Below, one piece after another: positions 45,561 to 54,752 of a stretch of DNA of 64,000 nucleotides. The DNA is from Bacteroidia bacterium. Lineage in GTDB: Bacteria > Bacteroidota > Bacteroidia > Flavobacteriales > Flavobacteriaceae. The stretch's first letter is position 1. Every line of letters begins with the position of its first letter. A program made the position numbers and the translations under genes. The stretch is taken from positions 30,928 to 94,927 of the forward strand of contig JAUIJA010000007.1 of assembly GCA_030431055.1 (NCBI GenBank). Direction: 5' to 3'. The notes beneath the pieces were generated by a model. That model saw only the letters and a list, made by a program, of their open reading frames with translations, was not told the origin of the DNA and searched no databases.

Positions 45561-46469
45561 ATGAGAGCATTAATCATATCGGGTGGAGGAAGTAAAGGTG
45601 CTTTTGCTGGTGGAGTAGCCCAATATCTTATTGAAGACTTACATAAAGATTATGATTTTTATTTAGGAACTTCAACAGGAAGTTTATTAGTTTCTCATCT
45701 GGCTTTAAAAGAAGTAGAAAAAGTTAAAGAAGCTTATACTTCTGTAAATCAAAAAAGTATATTTAGTAATTGTCCCTTTAAAATAAAAAAACGTTTTGGA
45801 GAAGATACGATTTTAATTAATCACTATAATGTACTGCGTAATTTTTTAAGAGGTTCAAAAACTTTTGGAGAAAGTAAAAATCTTAGAAAATTAATCGGAC
45901 AATTTTTTACCCAAGAAGAATTTGAAAAGTTAAAATCTGGACCAAAGGAAATTATCGTTACGGTTTCTAATTTGTCTTTAAATACAGTTGAATACAAGTC
46001 GATAAACGAATTTTCGTACGAAGATTTTTGTGATTGGATTTGGATTTCTTGTAATTATATTCCGTTTATGTCTTTAGTTCGAAAAAACGGTTGTGAATAT
46101 GCCGATGGCGGTTTTGCCGCTATGGTTCCTATTGAAGAAGCAATTAAACGAGGCGCAACACATGTAGATGCAATTATATTACATACAGAAACTCCTTTAT
46201 ATAATCGTTTACCAGCTAGAAGTCCGTTTACAGCGTTGACCAATTTATTTAATTTTATGATGGATCGTATTGAGTTTCAAAATATTAAAATTGGCAAATA
46301 TGAAGCTCGATTTAAAGATGCAACGATTAATTTTTATTACACGCCCACTTTATTAACTACTAATTCATTGGTTTTCAATAAAGAAAAAATGAAAGAATGG
46401 TGGCAAGTTGGTTATAATTATGCCAAGACAAAAGAAATCGATAGTCAAGAAATTCAAAAAGAAGATTAA
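45561..46469 (+). CDS. Patatin-like phospholipase
   Basis: The 302-residue protein has the patatin catalytic set: oxyanion-hole GGGSKGAFAGG (residues 7-17), nucleophile elbow GTSTGS (about 39-44) and the Asp of the dyad in YADGGF (about 178). It hydrolyses acyl esters of lipids. No signal peptide. The ATG directly follows the M1 peptidase stop, so the two are translationally coupled. Confidence 0.92.
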   Translation: MRALIISGGGSKGAFAGGVAQYLIEDLHKDYDFYLGTSTGSLLVSHLALKEVEKVKEAYTSVNQKSIFSNCPFKIKKRFGEDTILINHYNVLRNFLRGSKTFGESKNLRKLIGQFFTQEEFEKLKSGPKEIIVTVSNLSLNTVEYKSINEFSYEDFCDWIWISCNYIPFMSLVRKNGCEYADGGFAAMVPIEEAIKRGATHVDAIILHTETPLYNRLPARSPFTALTNLFNFMMDRIEFQNIKIGKYEARFKDATINFYYTPTLLTTNSLVFNKEKMKEWWQVGYNYAKTKEIDSQEIQKED

Positions 46470-46499
46470 AAAAACCAATCATTCGATTGGTTTTTTTAT
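46467..46499. terminator. Bidirectional terminator
   Basis: AAAAACCAATC-ATTC-GATTGGTTTTT lies between the patatin gene and the convergent gene that ends at 46518. Confidence 0.85.
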
Positions 46500-46517
46500 T
46501 TTAACAATATTTAAAAT

Positions 46518-47039
46518 TTAAAAAACTCTTTTCAATTCTTCTTTTAAATAAGCAATAGCAATATCAGTTGCAACTTCTACTGTAGCGGTTTCTTCAAGAA
46601 TTAATTTACGCATTTCTTCAGCGGTTGTAACACCTTCTGTTACTGATTTAGTAGTAACTAAATTCATAATATTATTTTTTGCTTTTAAAACCATTTCCCA
46701 ACCTTCACTCGAAATATACACTTGTTGTGTAATATTGTGTTCGTATTCTGTTTGAATAGTGTGTACTAAAAGCGTTGCATAACTGCGAGCGTCTAATCCA
46801 TTAGGTTCTACACGAAGTAATAATTGTACAGGGTTTATTCTTTCTAAAAATAAAACAACACGCTCAAAAGCTTGTAACCGAATAGGCAACGATTGCTTCT
46901 GATTTTGTTTTAATAATTCAAAGCGTCTTCTGTTTTCTTCATTATTGAAGAATTTTGAAAATAAAACAAAAGCCGTTGCACCAGTTATTAAAGCTGGTAA
47001 TGTATAACTTGCTAACTCTATAATTTTATTGGTATCCAT
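46518..47039 (-). CDS. Membrane-anchored protein of unknown function (173 aa)
   Basis: From the ATG at 47039 (MDTNKIIELASYTLPALITG) the product has one membrane segment (residues 8-30), a basic linker (NNEENRRRFELLKQNQKQ) and a long helical cytosolic part. A frame extension to 47126 runs into a dispersed repeat and is rejected. I have seen similar proteins in Flavobacteria, always unnamed. It is divergent from the UvrD-type helicase gene. Confidence 0.7.
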   Translation of the reverse strand: MDTNKIIELASYTLPALITGATAFVLFSKFFNNEENRRRFELLKQNQKQSLPIRLQAFERVVLFLERINPVQLLLRVEPNGLDARSYATLLVHTIQTEYEHNITQQVYISSEGWEMVLKAKNNIMNLVTTKSVTEGVTTAEEMRKLILEETATVEVATDIAIAYLKEELKRVF

Positions 47040-47103
47040 CTTTTCTAAATTTGATACACAAAATAAAACGAAACTTTTCCAAAAAACAAATACAATAACA
47101 ATT

Positions 47104-47146
47104 TTCGTCAGTTCGAGTGATTTCAAAGAAATTGTATCGAGAACAA
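47104..47146. repeat. Dispersed repeat in the intergenic region
   Basis: CGTCAGTTCGAGTGATTT followed by TATCGAGAACAA shares its two halves with the element at 31702-31793. Noncoding; it separates the divergent genes at 47039 and 47220. Confidence 0.6.
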
Positions 47147-47165
47147 TAAATAGTTAATAACTTCA

Positions 47166-47197
47166 TTTGTAAGTACAGTAACCAACACTTATTTTTG
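47166..47197 (+). promoter_or_regulatory. uvrD/pcrA promoter
   Basis: TTTG (47166-47169), 20 bp, then TATTTTTG (47190-47197), 22 bp before the start codon; a match to the Bacteroidota consensus with the same spacing to ATG as at purC. Confidence 0.7.
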
Positions 47198-47219
47198 TAA
47201 CTTAGAAGATTTACGACTT

Positions 47220-49553
47220 ATGATGGAGCAATATATAAATCAATTAAACGAAGCGCAACGTGCGCCAGTATTACATAAAGACGGACCATTAATTGTTATT
47301 GCTGGTGCGGGTTCAGGTAAAACACGTGTATTAACGATGCGTATTGCTTATTTAATGAGTCAAGGTGTAGATGCTTTTAATATTTTAGCCTTAACCTTTA
47401 CCAATAAAGCGGCTAAAGAAATGAAAAGTCGTATTGCAAGTATCGTAGGAAGTAATGAAGCTAAAAATTTGTGGATGGGAACTTTCCACTCGGTTTTTGC
47501 TAAGATTTTAAGAATTGAATCCGAAAAACTAGGTTATCCTTCAAATTTTACGATTTACGACACACAAGATTCTGTTCGATTGATTTCTTCAATTATTAAA
47601 GAAATGCAATTGGATAAAGATGTGTATAAACCAAAACAAGTTTTAAATCGAATTTCCTCTTATAAAAACTCTTTAATTACCGTTAAAGCATATTTCAATA
47701 ATCCCGAATTACAGGAAGCTGATGCTATGAGTAAGAAGCCACGTTTGGGCGAAATTTATCAAAATTACGTAGAGCGTTGTTTTAAATCTGGAGCAATGGA
47801 TTTTGATGATTTGTTATTGAAAACCAATGAGTTATTAAATCGTTTTCCAGATGTTTTAGCGAAATACCAAGATAGATTTCGTTATATTTTAGTTGATGAG
47901 TATCAAGATACAAATCATTCTCAGTATTTAATTGTTCGTGCACTTTCAGATAGATTTCAGAATATTTGTGTTGTTGGTGACGATGCACAAAGTATTTATG
48001 CTTTCCGTGGTGCGAATATTAATAACATTTTGAATTTCCAGAAAGATTACGATGATGTTCACATGTATCGATTGGAACAAAATTATCGTTCGACCAAAAA
48101 TATCGTAGAAGCGGCAAATAGTGTAATCGATAAGAATAAAACGAAACTTGATAAAGTAGTTTGGACAGACAATGCCGAAGGTCCGAAAATAAAAGTTCAC
48201 CGCAGTTTAACCGATAGTGAAGAAGGACGTTTTGTAGCGTCAACAATTTTTGAAGAGAAAATGCAAAACCAACTTCCAAATAGTAATTTTGCAGTTTTAT
48301 ATCGTACCAATGCACAATCGCGATCTATTGAAGATGCGTTGCGTAAACGTGATATTCCATATCGTATTTATGGCGGACTTTCATTTTATCAGCGTAAGGA
48401 AATTAAAGATGTTTTAGCGTATTTACGCTTAATTATCAATCCAAAAGATGAAGAAGCTTTAGTTCGTGTAATTAATTATCCGGCAAGAGGAATTGGAAAT
48501 ACAACTTTAGAAAAGTTAACGGTTGCGGCTAATCATTATAAGCGTTCTATTTTTGAAGTAATGGAGCATATTGATAAAATCGATTTAAAGTTAAATGCTG
48601 GAACAAAGAAGAAACTTTCTGATTTTATAACGATGATTAAAAGTTTCCAGGTTATTAACGAAAATCAAGATGCTTTTTATTTAACCGATCATGTTACGAA
48701 GAAAACAGGTTTAGTTCAAGAGTTGAAAAAAGACGGAACGCCAGAAGGAATTGCACGGATTGAAAATATAGAAGAACTTTTAAATGGTATTAAAGATTTC
48801 ACCGAAGGTCAAAAAGAGGTTGATGGCGCAAGAGGTTCTTTAGCTGAATTTCTTGAAGATGTTGCTTTAGCAACCGATATGGATAAAGACACGAGCGATG
48901 AAGATAGGGTTGCTTTAATGACAATTCACTTGGCAAAAGGATTAGAATTTCCGCATGTATTTGTAGTGGGAATGGAAGAAGATTTGTTTCCAAGTGCTAT
49001 GAGTATGAATACACGAAGCGAACTTGAAGAAGAACGCCGACTTTTCTATGTAGCATTAACGCGTGCCGAACATCAAGCGTATTTAACCTATGCACAATCG
49101 CGTTATCGTTGGGGAAAATTAGTTGATAGCGAACCTTCTCGTTTTATTGAAGAAATTGATGATGAATATTTAGATTATTTGAATTTAGAAAGCAATGCTT
49201 CTTATCGCTATAAACCGATGATGGATGTTGATATTTTTGGTGATATAGATAAATCGAAATTGCGTTTGTCTAAGCCTGTAAATAGTAAGCCGCCAGCATA
49301 TTTGAATACTGAAGCTAACAATAAACCAAATATTCGCAAACTAAAACCCGTTTCTGGGATTAAAACACAAGCCAATAGTTTATTTGATAGTAATTTAGCT
49401 GTTGGAAATATAGTTATGCACGAACGTTTTGGAAAAGGTCAAGTGATTAATTTAGAAGGAGTAGGAGCTGATAAAAAAGCTGAAATTAAGTTTGATGTTG
49501 GCGGAGTAAAGAAATTATTGTTGAAGTTTGCTAAATTGGAAGTAATTGGATAA
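47220..49553 (+). CDS. uvrD: UvrD/PcrA-type superfamily 1 DNA helicase
   Basis: The 777-residue helicase has LNEAQRAPVLHKDGP (Q motif), AGAGSGKT (motif I), TFTNKAAKEMK (Ia), LVDEYQDTN (motif II), GDDAQSIYAFRGA (III), LEQNYRST (IV), TIHLAKGLEFPHVFVVG (V) and YVALTRA (VI). It unwinds DNA in repair and displaces proteins. The C-terminal 60 residues (VMHERFGKGQVINLEG) form the Tudor-like RNA-polymerase-binding domain of PcrA/UvrD. The start could also be the second Met. Confidence 0.96.
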   Translation: MMEQYINQLNEAQRAPVLHKDGPLIVIAGAGSGKTRVLTMRIAYLMSQGVDAFNILALTFTNKAAKEMKSRIASIVGSNEAKNLWMGTFHSVFAKILRIESEKLGYPSNFTIYDTQDSVRLISSIIKEMQLDKDVYKPKQVLNRISSYKNSLITVKAYFNNPELQEADAMSKKPRLGEIYQNYVERCFKSGAMDFDDLLLKTNELLNRFPDVLAKYQDRFRYILVDEYQDTNHSQYLIVRALSDRFQNICVVGDDAQSIYAFRGANINNILNFQKDYDDVHMYRLEQNYRSTKNIVEAANSVIDKNKTKLDKVVWTDNAEGPKIKVHRSLTDSEEGRFVASTIFEEKMQNQLPNSNFAVLYRTNAQSRSIEDALRKRDIPYRIYGGLSFYQRKEIKDVLAYLRLIINPKDEEALVRVINYPARGIGNTTLEKLTVAANHYKRSIFEVMEHIDKIDLKLNAGTKKKLSDFITMIKSFQVINENQDAFYLTDHVTKKTGLVQELKKDGTPEGIARIENIEELLNGIKDFTEGQKEVDGARGSLAEFLEDVALATDMDKDTSDEDRVALMTIHLAKGLEFPHVFVVGMEEDLFPSAMSMNTRSELEEERRLFYVALTRAEHQAYLTYAQSRYRWGKLVDSEPSRFIEEIDDEYLDYLNLESNASYRYKPMMDVDIFGDIDKSKLRLSKPVNSKPPAYLNTEANNKPNIRKLKPVSGIKTQANSLFDSNLAVGNIVMHERFGKGQVINLEGVGADKKAEIKFDVGGVKKLLLKFAKLEVIG

Positions 49554-49594
49554 TAGCTTTAAGCATTAAGCTTAAGGCATAAAGCATTAAAACT

Positions 49595-50215
49595 ATGTCA
49601 AAATTCATAAAAATATACGAAGACAAGCCAAGTGAAGCCGCTATTAAAAAAGTAGTTGATGTTTTACGCAATGGCGGTTTGGTCATTTATCCAACAGATA
49701 CAGTTTATGGTTTGGGTTGTGATATTACCAATTCTCGTGCTCTTGAAAAAATTGCTAAGATAAAAGGAGTGAAGTTGGAAAAAGCTAACTTTTCATTTAT
49801 TTGTAGTGATTTAAGCAATATTTCCGATTACATAAAACAGATTGATACATCTACTTTTAAGATTTTAAAACGAGCATTACCTGGTCCTTATACATTTATT
49901 TTACCAGGAAATAACGATTTGCCAAAACAGTTTAGAAAGAAGAAAACTGTTGGAATTAGAGTTCCAGCAAACAATATTGCTTTAGAGATTGTTAAGATGT
50001 TAGGAAACCCAATAGTTTCAACATCAATTTATGATGAAGATGAAGTCTTAGAATATTCAACAGATCCTGAATTAATTTTTGAAAAATGGCAAAATAAAGT
50101 CGATTTAGTTATCGATGGAGGTTATGGCGATAATGTAGCTTCAACAATAATCGATTTATCAGGTTATGAACCGGAAATTATACGAGAAGGAAAAGGAGAT
50201 GTCGATATTTTTTAA
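49595..50215 (+). CDS. L-threonylcarbamoyladenylate synthase (Sua5/YciO/YrdC family)
   Basis: The 206-residue protein has GGLVIYPTDTVYGLGCDITN and KRALPGPYTFILPG, the YrdC-domain marks. The family makes threonylcarbamoyl-AMP for the t6A modification of tRNAs. It has KxR-type basic residues in FRKKKTVGIRVPAN and lacks the Sua5 C-terminal domain, so it could be the YciO branch, whose role is less clear. It follows uvrD by 41 bp. Confidence 0.88.
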   Translation: MSKFIKIYEDKPSEAAIKKVVDVLRNGGLVIYPTDTVYGLGCDITNSRALEKIAKIKGVKLEKANFSFICSDLSNISDYIKQIDTSTFKILKRALPGPYTFILPGNNDLPKQFRKKKTVGIRVPANNIALEIVKMLGNPIVSTSIYDEDEVLEYSTDPELIFEKWQNKVDLVIDGGYGDNVASTIIDLSGYEPEIIREGKGDVDIF

Positions 50216-50406
50216 ATTTTACATCAAAAACTTCTAAAATTATTCGTAAATTGCATGTGTAACCCATACCTTTTGTTAGGTTAATAATTTAAGAATCAAT
50301 TAATTAGTTAAGATTAGGTTGTTTTTTAATTGGAAGAATTAATGAACAATGTATTTCTTAATGTAGATATTTTAATTGGTTATAAATATTAATTAAGGGT
50401 ACATGG

Positions 50407-50430
50407 AAGCAGGCTTTTAGCCTGCTTTTT
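50407..50430. terminator. Bidirectional terminator at the end of the curli operon
   Basis: GAAGCAGGCT-TTT-AGCCTGCTTTTTC lies between the convergent YrdC-family gene and the last curli-operon gene. The 224 bp gap contains no gene. Confidence 0.75.
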
Positions 50431-50439
50431 CATTTTGTA

Positions 50440-51930
50440 TTATTTCCAATCTGGCATAATGCTATTATTAAATAAAGCTTCGCGCGAACTTGTATCGTCA
50501 ACATCACATGAATAAATAGTGCGTTCTGAAACTCCGTCATTTGAAGTACTGACAAAAATTACTTGCGCTTCATTGGGAGAATATCTCACATCATAATCAT
50601 TATATCCAGCTGGTTTATTAGTATCTAATTCCGTTGCAGTGAGTGTATTAAAATCGTAGATGAAAATTCGGTTGTCTAATTGTCGATATTCACTGGTTTC
50701 ATAACCTGAAATATCTCTTGAATACACTAATTTTGAATTGTCAACTGATAAATGTAATCCACTTGTAGCACCATTTTCGCCGCTTAAAACATTATAGAGC
50801 ACTGTTCCAGTCATATCGATTACATAAATTTCGACATCATAACCGTTAACATCGTTTACTTTAACAGCAATTCTGCTATTATCGTAACTCCAATCACATT
50901 CTGAAATAAATTTTCCGTTTGGTGTTTGAAAAATTTGTGTTAATCCGCTTCCATCAGCATTTATTTGGTATAATTTGTCAAAATTTGAATATAAAAACTG
51001 ACTTCCATTTGATTTCCAAGAATAATTGTAATAATCTAAATTAAATCCTGCTAAAGGTACAGTTTGCGTGACTTTAAAAACGTTTGATCCATCTGGATTC
51101 ATGGTATATAAATGCGCTTGTCCACCAGTTGTTCTTATAAATGCAATTTTATTAGCTTGTGTGTTTTTTCGTGGTCTAAAACTATTTGTGGATGCAGAAG
51201 TAAGTTGTAGTTCATTTCCATCTTCGTCAGCAGTAAAAATAACGTGATTATCTTCAACTTTTCTGTTAAATAAAAAGCGTGCATTAGGAAATTCTAAGGT
51301 TCTAAAAGAATTAGTAATACTATTCACATCAGGATTTATTCCGTCATTTGCAGTTACTTGCCAAAAGTATTTAGTACTATAATTTAGATTTTCTAAAGTA
51401 AAAATAGTATCGGTTATATCTTCAAAAACTTCAATATCATCAGTTATACTGTTTCGAAGTGTAACTTTATAAGTTAGAATATCTTCTTCAGGATCAGAAC
51501 AACTCCAAGTTAAATCTACACTTAAATTAATGTTTTGTTCGTTATCTTCAGGAGTAATTAATTCAGGTATTTCTGGTGGATTATTTTCATCTTCTTCAGG
51601 ATCGAGTTCAAAAACAACATTTGTGGTTTCGTTTATAGAAATTGTAACTCCTTCAAAACGAGTAATAAATCCATCTTTTTTAGCTTCAAAAGAATAATCG
51701 CCTACGGGAATATTTTCAATTAGAAAATCGCCCAAAGAATCTGTAAAAACGGAACTTGTATTAGGGTTTGATGAAATTTTAGCATTTGGAATTGGCTCAA
51801 AAGTTTCTGCCTGAACAACTTTACCTGTAAGTGTACCTTTTCCATCTTCATCTAAAGGTTCTTCAGAACAAGAAGAGATTGTTGCTATTGCAATGAATAT
51901 AAATACGATATATTGAATAAACTGCTTCAT
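50440..51930 (-). CDS. Curli-operon lipoprotein with carboxypeptidase-regulatory, Fn3 and TolB-like propeller domains
   Basis: The 496-residue protein has a lipoprotein signal (FIFIAIATISSCSEE, lipid Cys near residue 21), a carboxypeptidase-regulatory-like beta-sandwich (about 34-108), a fibronectin type III domain (about 115-210), and PD40/TolB-type propeller repeats (about 225-496: DGSNVFKVTQ, YSWKSNGSQFLYSN, CDWSYDNSRIAVK). It starts 1 bp before csgG's stop codon region and is the last gene of the curli operon. It may sit on the outer membrane and help anchor or assemble fibres; there is no such gene in the E. coli operon. The role is inferred from position only. Confidence 0.75.
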   Translation of the reverse strand: MKQFIQYIVFIFIAIATISSCSEEPLDEDGKGTLTGKVVQAETFEPIPNAKISSNPNTSSVFTDSLGDFLIENIPVGDYSFEAKKDGFITRFEGVTISINETTNVVFELDPEEDENNPPEIPELITPEDNEQNINLSVDLTWSCSDPEEDILTYKVTLRNSITDDIEVFEDITDTIFTLENLNYSTKYFWQVTANDGINPDVNSITNSFRTLEFPNARFLFNRKVEDNHVIFTADEDGNELQLTSASTNSFRPRKNTQANKIAFIRTTGGQAHLYTMNPDGSNVFKVTQTVPLAGFNLDYYNYSWKSNGSQFLYSNFDKLYQINADGSGLTQIFQTPNGKFISECDWSYDNSRIAVKVNDVNGYDVEIYVIDMTGTVLYNVLSGENGATSGLHLSVDNSKLVYSRDISGYETSEYRQLDNRIFIYDFNTLTATELDTNKPAGYNDYDVRYSPNEAQVIFVSTSNDGVSERTIYSCDVDDTSSREALFNNSIMPDWK

Positions 51931-51931
51931 G

Positions 51932-53488
51932 TTAATCTTTTTTTAAGTAATAATCGATATTAAAGCTGTCTTTTTTCTTTAAGTCTTTTGCATCATTTTT
52001 AATGATTTCATTAAGCTTCTCGTTAGGATCAGTTTCCTGCTCTTTTTTAACCTCTTCAACTTCATCTGTTTTTAAAAGGTTTGGAAGTACTTTATTTTTG
52101 TTAGGATTTTCAAATTCTTTTTCTTGTGTAAGTTCATTAATTTGTTTTTCAATAGCCTTCTCGTTATACTTACTTTTTGGGAAATAGTAATTTAATCCAA
52201 CAAAAAATCGCCAATAATTATCATCTCTTATTCCTGCCTCTATACCATCAATTACATCAGATTGTGTTAAGTTATATTCGCCTGAAAGACGAACACCAAA
52301 ATTATCTGACATTAACAACTCTAAGCCCGTTCCAGTTTGAAGTTTCCAATATAAATTTTCATAACTAGTTGTAGCACCTACGCCACCACCAACATATAGA
52401 AAAGGAGAGAGTTTATCGTTCGGCAATATTATTCCTTCTAAGTTAACATCAAATGATAAATGACCGTCTTTAAACTTATTTTTGTTTTCAAGCCAAAATA
52501 AATTTGTATTTGCTGTAATATTAAATGCTGGAACTACAAAATATTTTAATCCTAATTGTAGTGCTGGTTTTACAACAGGTTTAGGATAGTCGCTTTGCAT
52601 TAAAGTTGAACCTACGGAAGCATTGATGCCAAATTTTGCTCTACGTTCTTTAAAATATCTTTTATAGATTAATGCTGCTTCCGATTCTTCTTTTTCAGCG
52701 TTGTATTCATTTATTAGTTTTGTTAGATTTGATAAAGGTGCTTTAGATTCCCAAAGATTTTCTTGTAACCCTTCAATGATTAATCCTTCAACAGCTTTTT
52801 CAATAGCTTCAGAAACAGCTAATTGTATAGGTTCGTTCGTTGTAAATCCAGTTTCGACTTCTAATAATCTTTTAAAATTCACATATCTAAATAAACTAGC
52901 ATCTAATGATTGAGACAGTATTGTTTTTGAAACATAAACGGTTTTTAAAATTTTTCCATTTTGGGTAGAAACTAATCGAAGATAAACAGTTACTCTATCT
53001 TGTCGATATCTTGTTGAACCACCAGCGCCAAAATATCGTGCGCCAAAACCACCTGTAATAATATTAGAATCGTAAGAAATAATTCCTCCTTCAATTAAAA
53101 CTCCGGCAAATAGGAGAGGAGAAAGTTTTTCATTTTGTTCATTTCCGTTTGAATATTCTTTTCGAGTAGATCTAATTATATTTCTTTCTTGTAATAAATT
53201 AGATAAATTTTCTCTTTCGATAGGGATAAACCACTTAGAATCTTCTAAAGCTTTTATTAAGATAGAAGTTGCTCCTTGTGTAACGGCTGTACTAAAGTTA
53301 CTTCCGTTTTCAGAAGGTTTATATTGTCCTGTTTGGTCTCTAAATTTATAGACACCAACAACAATTTGGTCTTTTGGAGGAGGTAATTGCTTTAAAGAAT
53401 GTGTAGATGGAGTGTTCTCTCCATAACTTGCATCTTGTTTACTAACAGGTTGATTAAAATATGCTCCGCAACCTGTAAATATAAGCAA
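51932..53488 (-). CDS. csgG: Curli secretion channel CsgG fused to a C-terminal beta-barrel-like domain
   Basis: Residues about 20-245 match CsgG (PPPKDQIVVGVYKFRDQTGQ, WFIPIERENLSNLLQER, ...), the nonameric outer-membrane lipoprotein pore that exports curlin. Residues about 280-450 are alternating strands rich in Gly, Tyr and Phe (GINASVGSTLM, LYVGGGVGATTSYEN, WRFFVGLNYYF), a beta-barrel of outer-membrane type, and the final 70 residues are charged. E. coli CsgG has only about 277 residues. The start given is a TTG that leaves only a stub before the lipid Cys (IFTGCG); the frame stays open to 53566 and translation from a non-ATG codon near 53521 would give a complete lipoprotein signal. Confidence 0.9.
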   Translation of the reverse strand: MLIFTGCGAYFNQPVSKQDASYGENTPSTHSLKQLPPPKDQIVVGVYKFRDQTGQYKPSENGSNFSTAVTQGATSILIKALEDSKWFIPIERENLSNLLQERNIIRSTRKEYSNGNEQNEKLSPLLFAGVLIEGGIISYDSNIITGGFGARYFGAGGSTRYRQDRVTVYLRLVSTQNGKILKTVYVSKTILSQSLDASLFRYVNFKRLLEVETGFTTNEPIQLAVSEAIEKAVEGLIIEGLQENLWESKAPLSNLTKLINEYNAEKEESEAALIYKRYFKERRAKFGINASVGSTLMQSDYPKPVVKPALQLGLKYFVVPAFNITANTNLFWLENKNKFKDGHLSFDVNLEGIILPNDKLSPFLYVGGGVGATTSYENLYWKLQTGTGLELLMSDNFGVRLSGEYNLTQSDVIDGIEAGIRDDNYWRFFVGLNYYFPKSKYNEKAIEKQINELTQEKEFENPNKNKVLPNLLKTDEVEEVKKEQETDPNEKLNEIIKNDAKDLKKKDSFNIDYYLKKD

Positions 53489-53576
53489 TAAAATAAAAAG
53501 TAGTGCTCGTAACCCTTTTATGTGCTTTAATTTTATGTTATCAACTAGATGGTTAAGTTTTCTAGTTTATATCATA

Positions 53577-54008
53577 TTAATTCCCAGGAATTATTACCTG
53601 AGTTTCTTCTCCTGTAAAAATGTCTAAAATGTTCACGACCAAACCTAAATTTGATTGGTATAACTCAACAGATAAACTTCCGAAAGTGTAAACACCTTCT
53701 TGTAATTGTTGAGAACCTCCAGTGCCTACACCACCTACACCAGTACCAAATTCATTTTGAAATAAAGTACGAGATAAATAATTAATTAACTGCGAATTAA
53801 GGTTTTCTGTAAATCGTTCGAGTTCAGTTTTTTCCTTAAACTGATTGTCCTCGTCTGGGTCTTTGAATTTGTTTTGCGAATCTGCTGAACTTAACATCCA
53901 TTGATAATTAAAAGTGTCGCCACCAAATGCAGGATTTTTTGGTTTATACACCAAGTCCTGAGCAAATAAGCTATTTGAAAAAAATAATATGATTATAATA
54001 TATTTCAT
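53577..54008 (-). CDS. csgF: Curli assembly protein CsgF
   Basis: From the ATG at 54008 (MKYIIIILFFSNSLFAQ) the product is 143 residues with a signal peptide. The mature start DLVYKPKNPAFGGDTFNYQWMLSSA matches the CsgF core, which binds the CsgG pore and couples export to nucleation. The family asparagine-rich region and SVELYQ, then LDIFTGEETQVIIP, are present. A GTG at 54017 is an alternative start. It lies between csgE and csgG as in E. coli. Confidence 0.92.
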   Translation of the reverse strand: MKYIIIILFFSNSLFAQDLVYKPKNPAFGGDTFNYQWMLSSADSQNKFKDPDEDNQFKEKTELERFTENLNSQLINYLSRTLFQNEFGTGVGGVGTGGSQQLQEGVYTFGSLSVELYQSNLGLVVNILDIFTGEETQVIIPGN

Positions 54009-54023
54009 TAAAAGCACACATAT

Positions 54024-54752
54024 TTAATAAGAAGAAATTAATTTGTTATTTCTTTCTAAATCCTTAAAGTGTTTTTTGGTTAAGTATACTGATTGATTGG
54101 CCATTGTGGTTAAGAATTCTTCATTTGGTTTAACTATAAATTCATTTATTATTTGATTTTCTACAGAAATTTTAATTTTTGTTGTTCTGCCAAACATTTG
54201 CTCTTCTTCAATTTTTACAATTTTTTGAGCATCAATATTAGCTTCATTATATTTTTTATAATAAAAATCATAAAAATCTTTACCTATTTTTGTTTTAGTT
54301 TCGTCTGAAATAATACCTTTCATTTCTAAACCAACTTCAACTTCTTCTTGTGTTTTATTTTTTGAATTTTCTACAACTATTCTGTCTTTTCCCACAAGTT
54401 TTTCATCTTCATCATATATAAGAAGTAAAATGATAGTTTCATCTTTTTGTGAAATATTAATTTTAGTTGTAGATAAAGTACTTTTTGAGTTGGGTTCTAA
54501 AGTAAATCTTCCACTTTGAGAATTATTAGATACATTAGAAGATGCTTTATTCTTTTTTATAACAGATAGTTTATAGTGTAAATTTTGTAGCACATTTGTA
54601 AGATTTTCAGCAGTTCCTGTAATAGAAATTAAGCCTTCAAAATCTTTAATTTCAACTTTTGCTTTGACTTCAGTATTCAAAATTTGACTATAACTATTAA
54701 TAGTTAATAGTATAATTACTGTAAAAAATAATATTTTGATATATTTTTTCAT
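54024..54752 (-). CDS. csgE: Curli assembly protein CsgE with an N-terminal CsgH/CsgC-like domain
   Basis: At 242 residues this is nearly twice the length of E. coli CsgE (129). The signal peptide ends near NSYS (residue 22). Residues about 30-130 (ITGTAENLTNVLQNLHYKLS, NNSQSGRFTLEPNSKSTLS) follow the pattern of CsgH/CsgC immunoglobulin-like proteins that prevent premature amyloid formation. Residues about 135-242 resemble CsgE (EEVEVGLEMKGIISDETKT, GKDFYDFYYKKYNE, FGRTTKIKISV), the periplasmic adaptor that caps CsgG. The 4 bp overlap with csgB indicates coupling. The N-terminal assignment is mine from pattern and needs a profile search. Confidence 0.82.
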   Translation of the reverse strand: MKKYIKILFFTVIILLTINSYSQILNTEVKAKVEIKDFEGLISITGTAENLTNVLQNLHYKLSVIKKNKASSNVSNNSQSGRFTLEPNSKSTLSTTKINISQKDETIILLLIYDEDEKLVGKDRIVVENSKNKTQEEVEVGLEMKGIISDETKTKIGKDFYDFYYKKYNEANIDAQKIVKIEEEQMFGRTTKIKISVENQIINEFIVKPNEEFLTTMANQSVYLTKKHFKDLERNNKLISSY

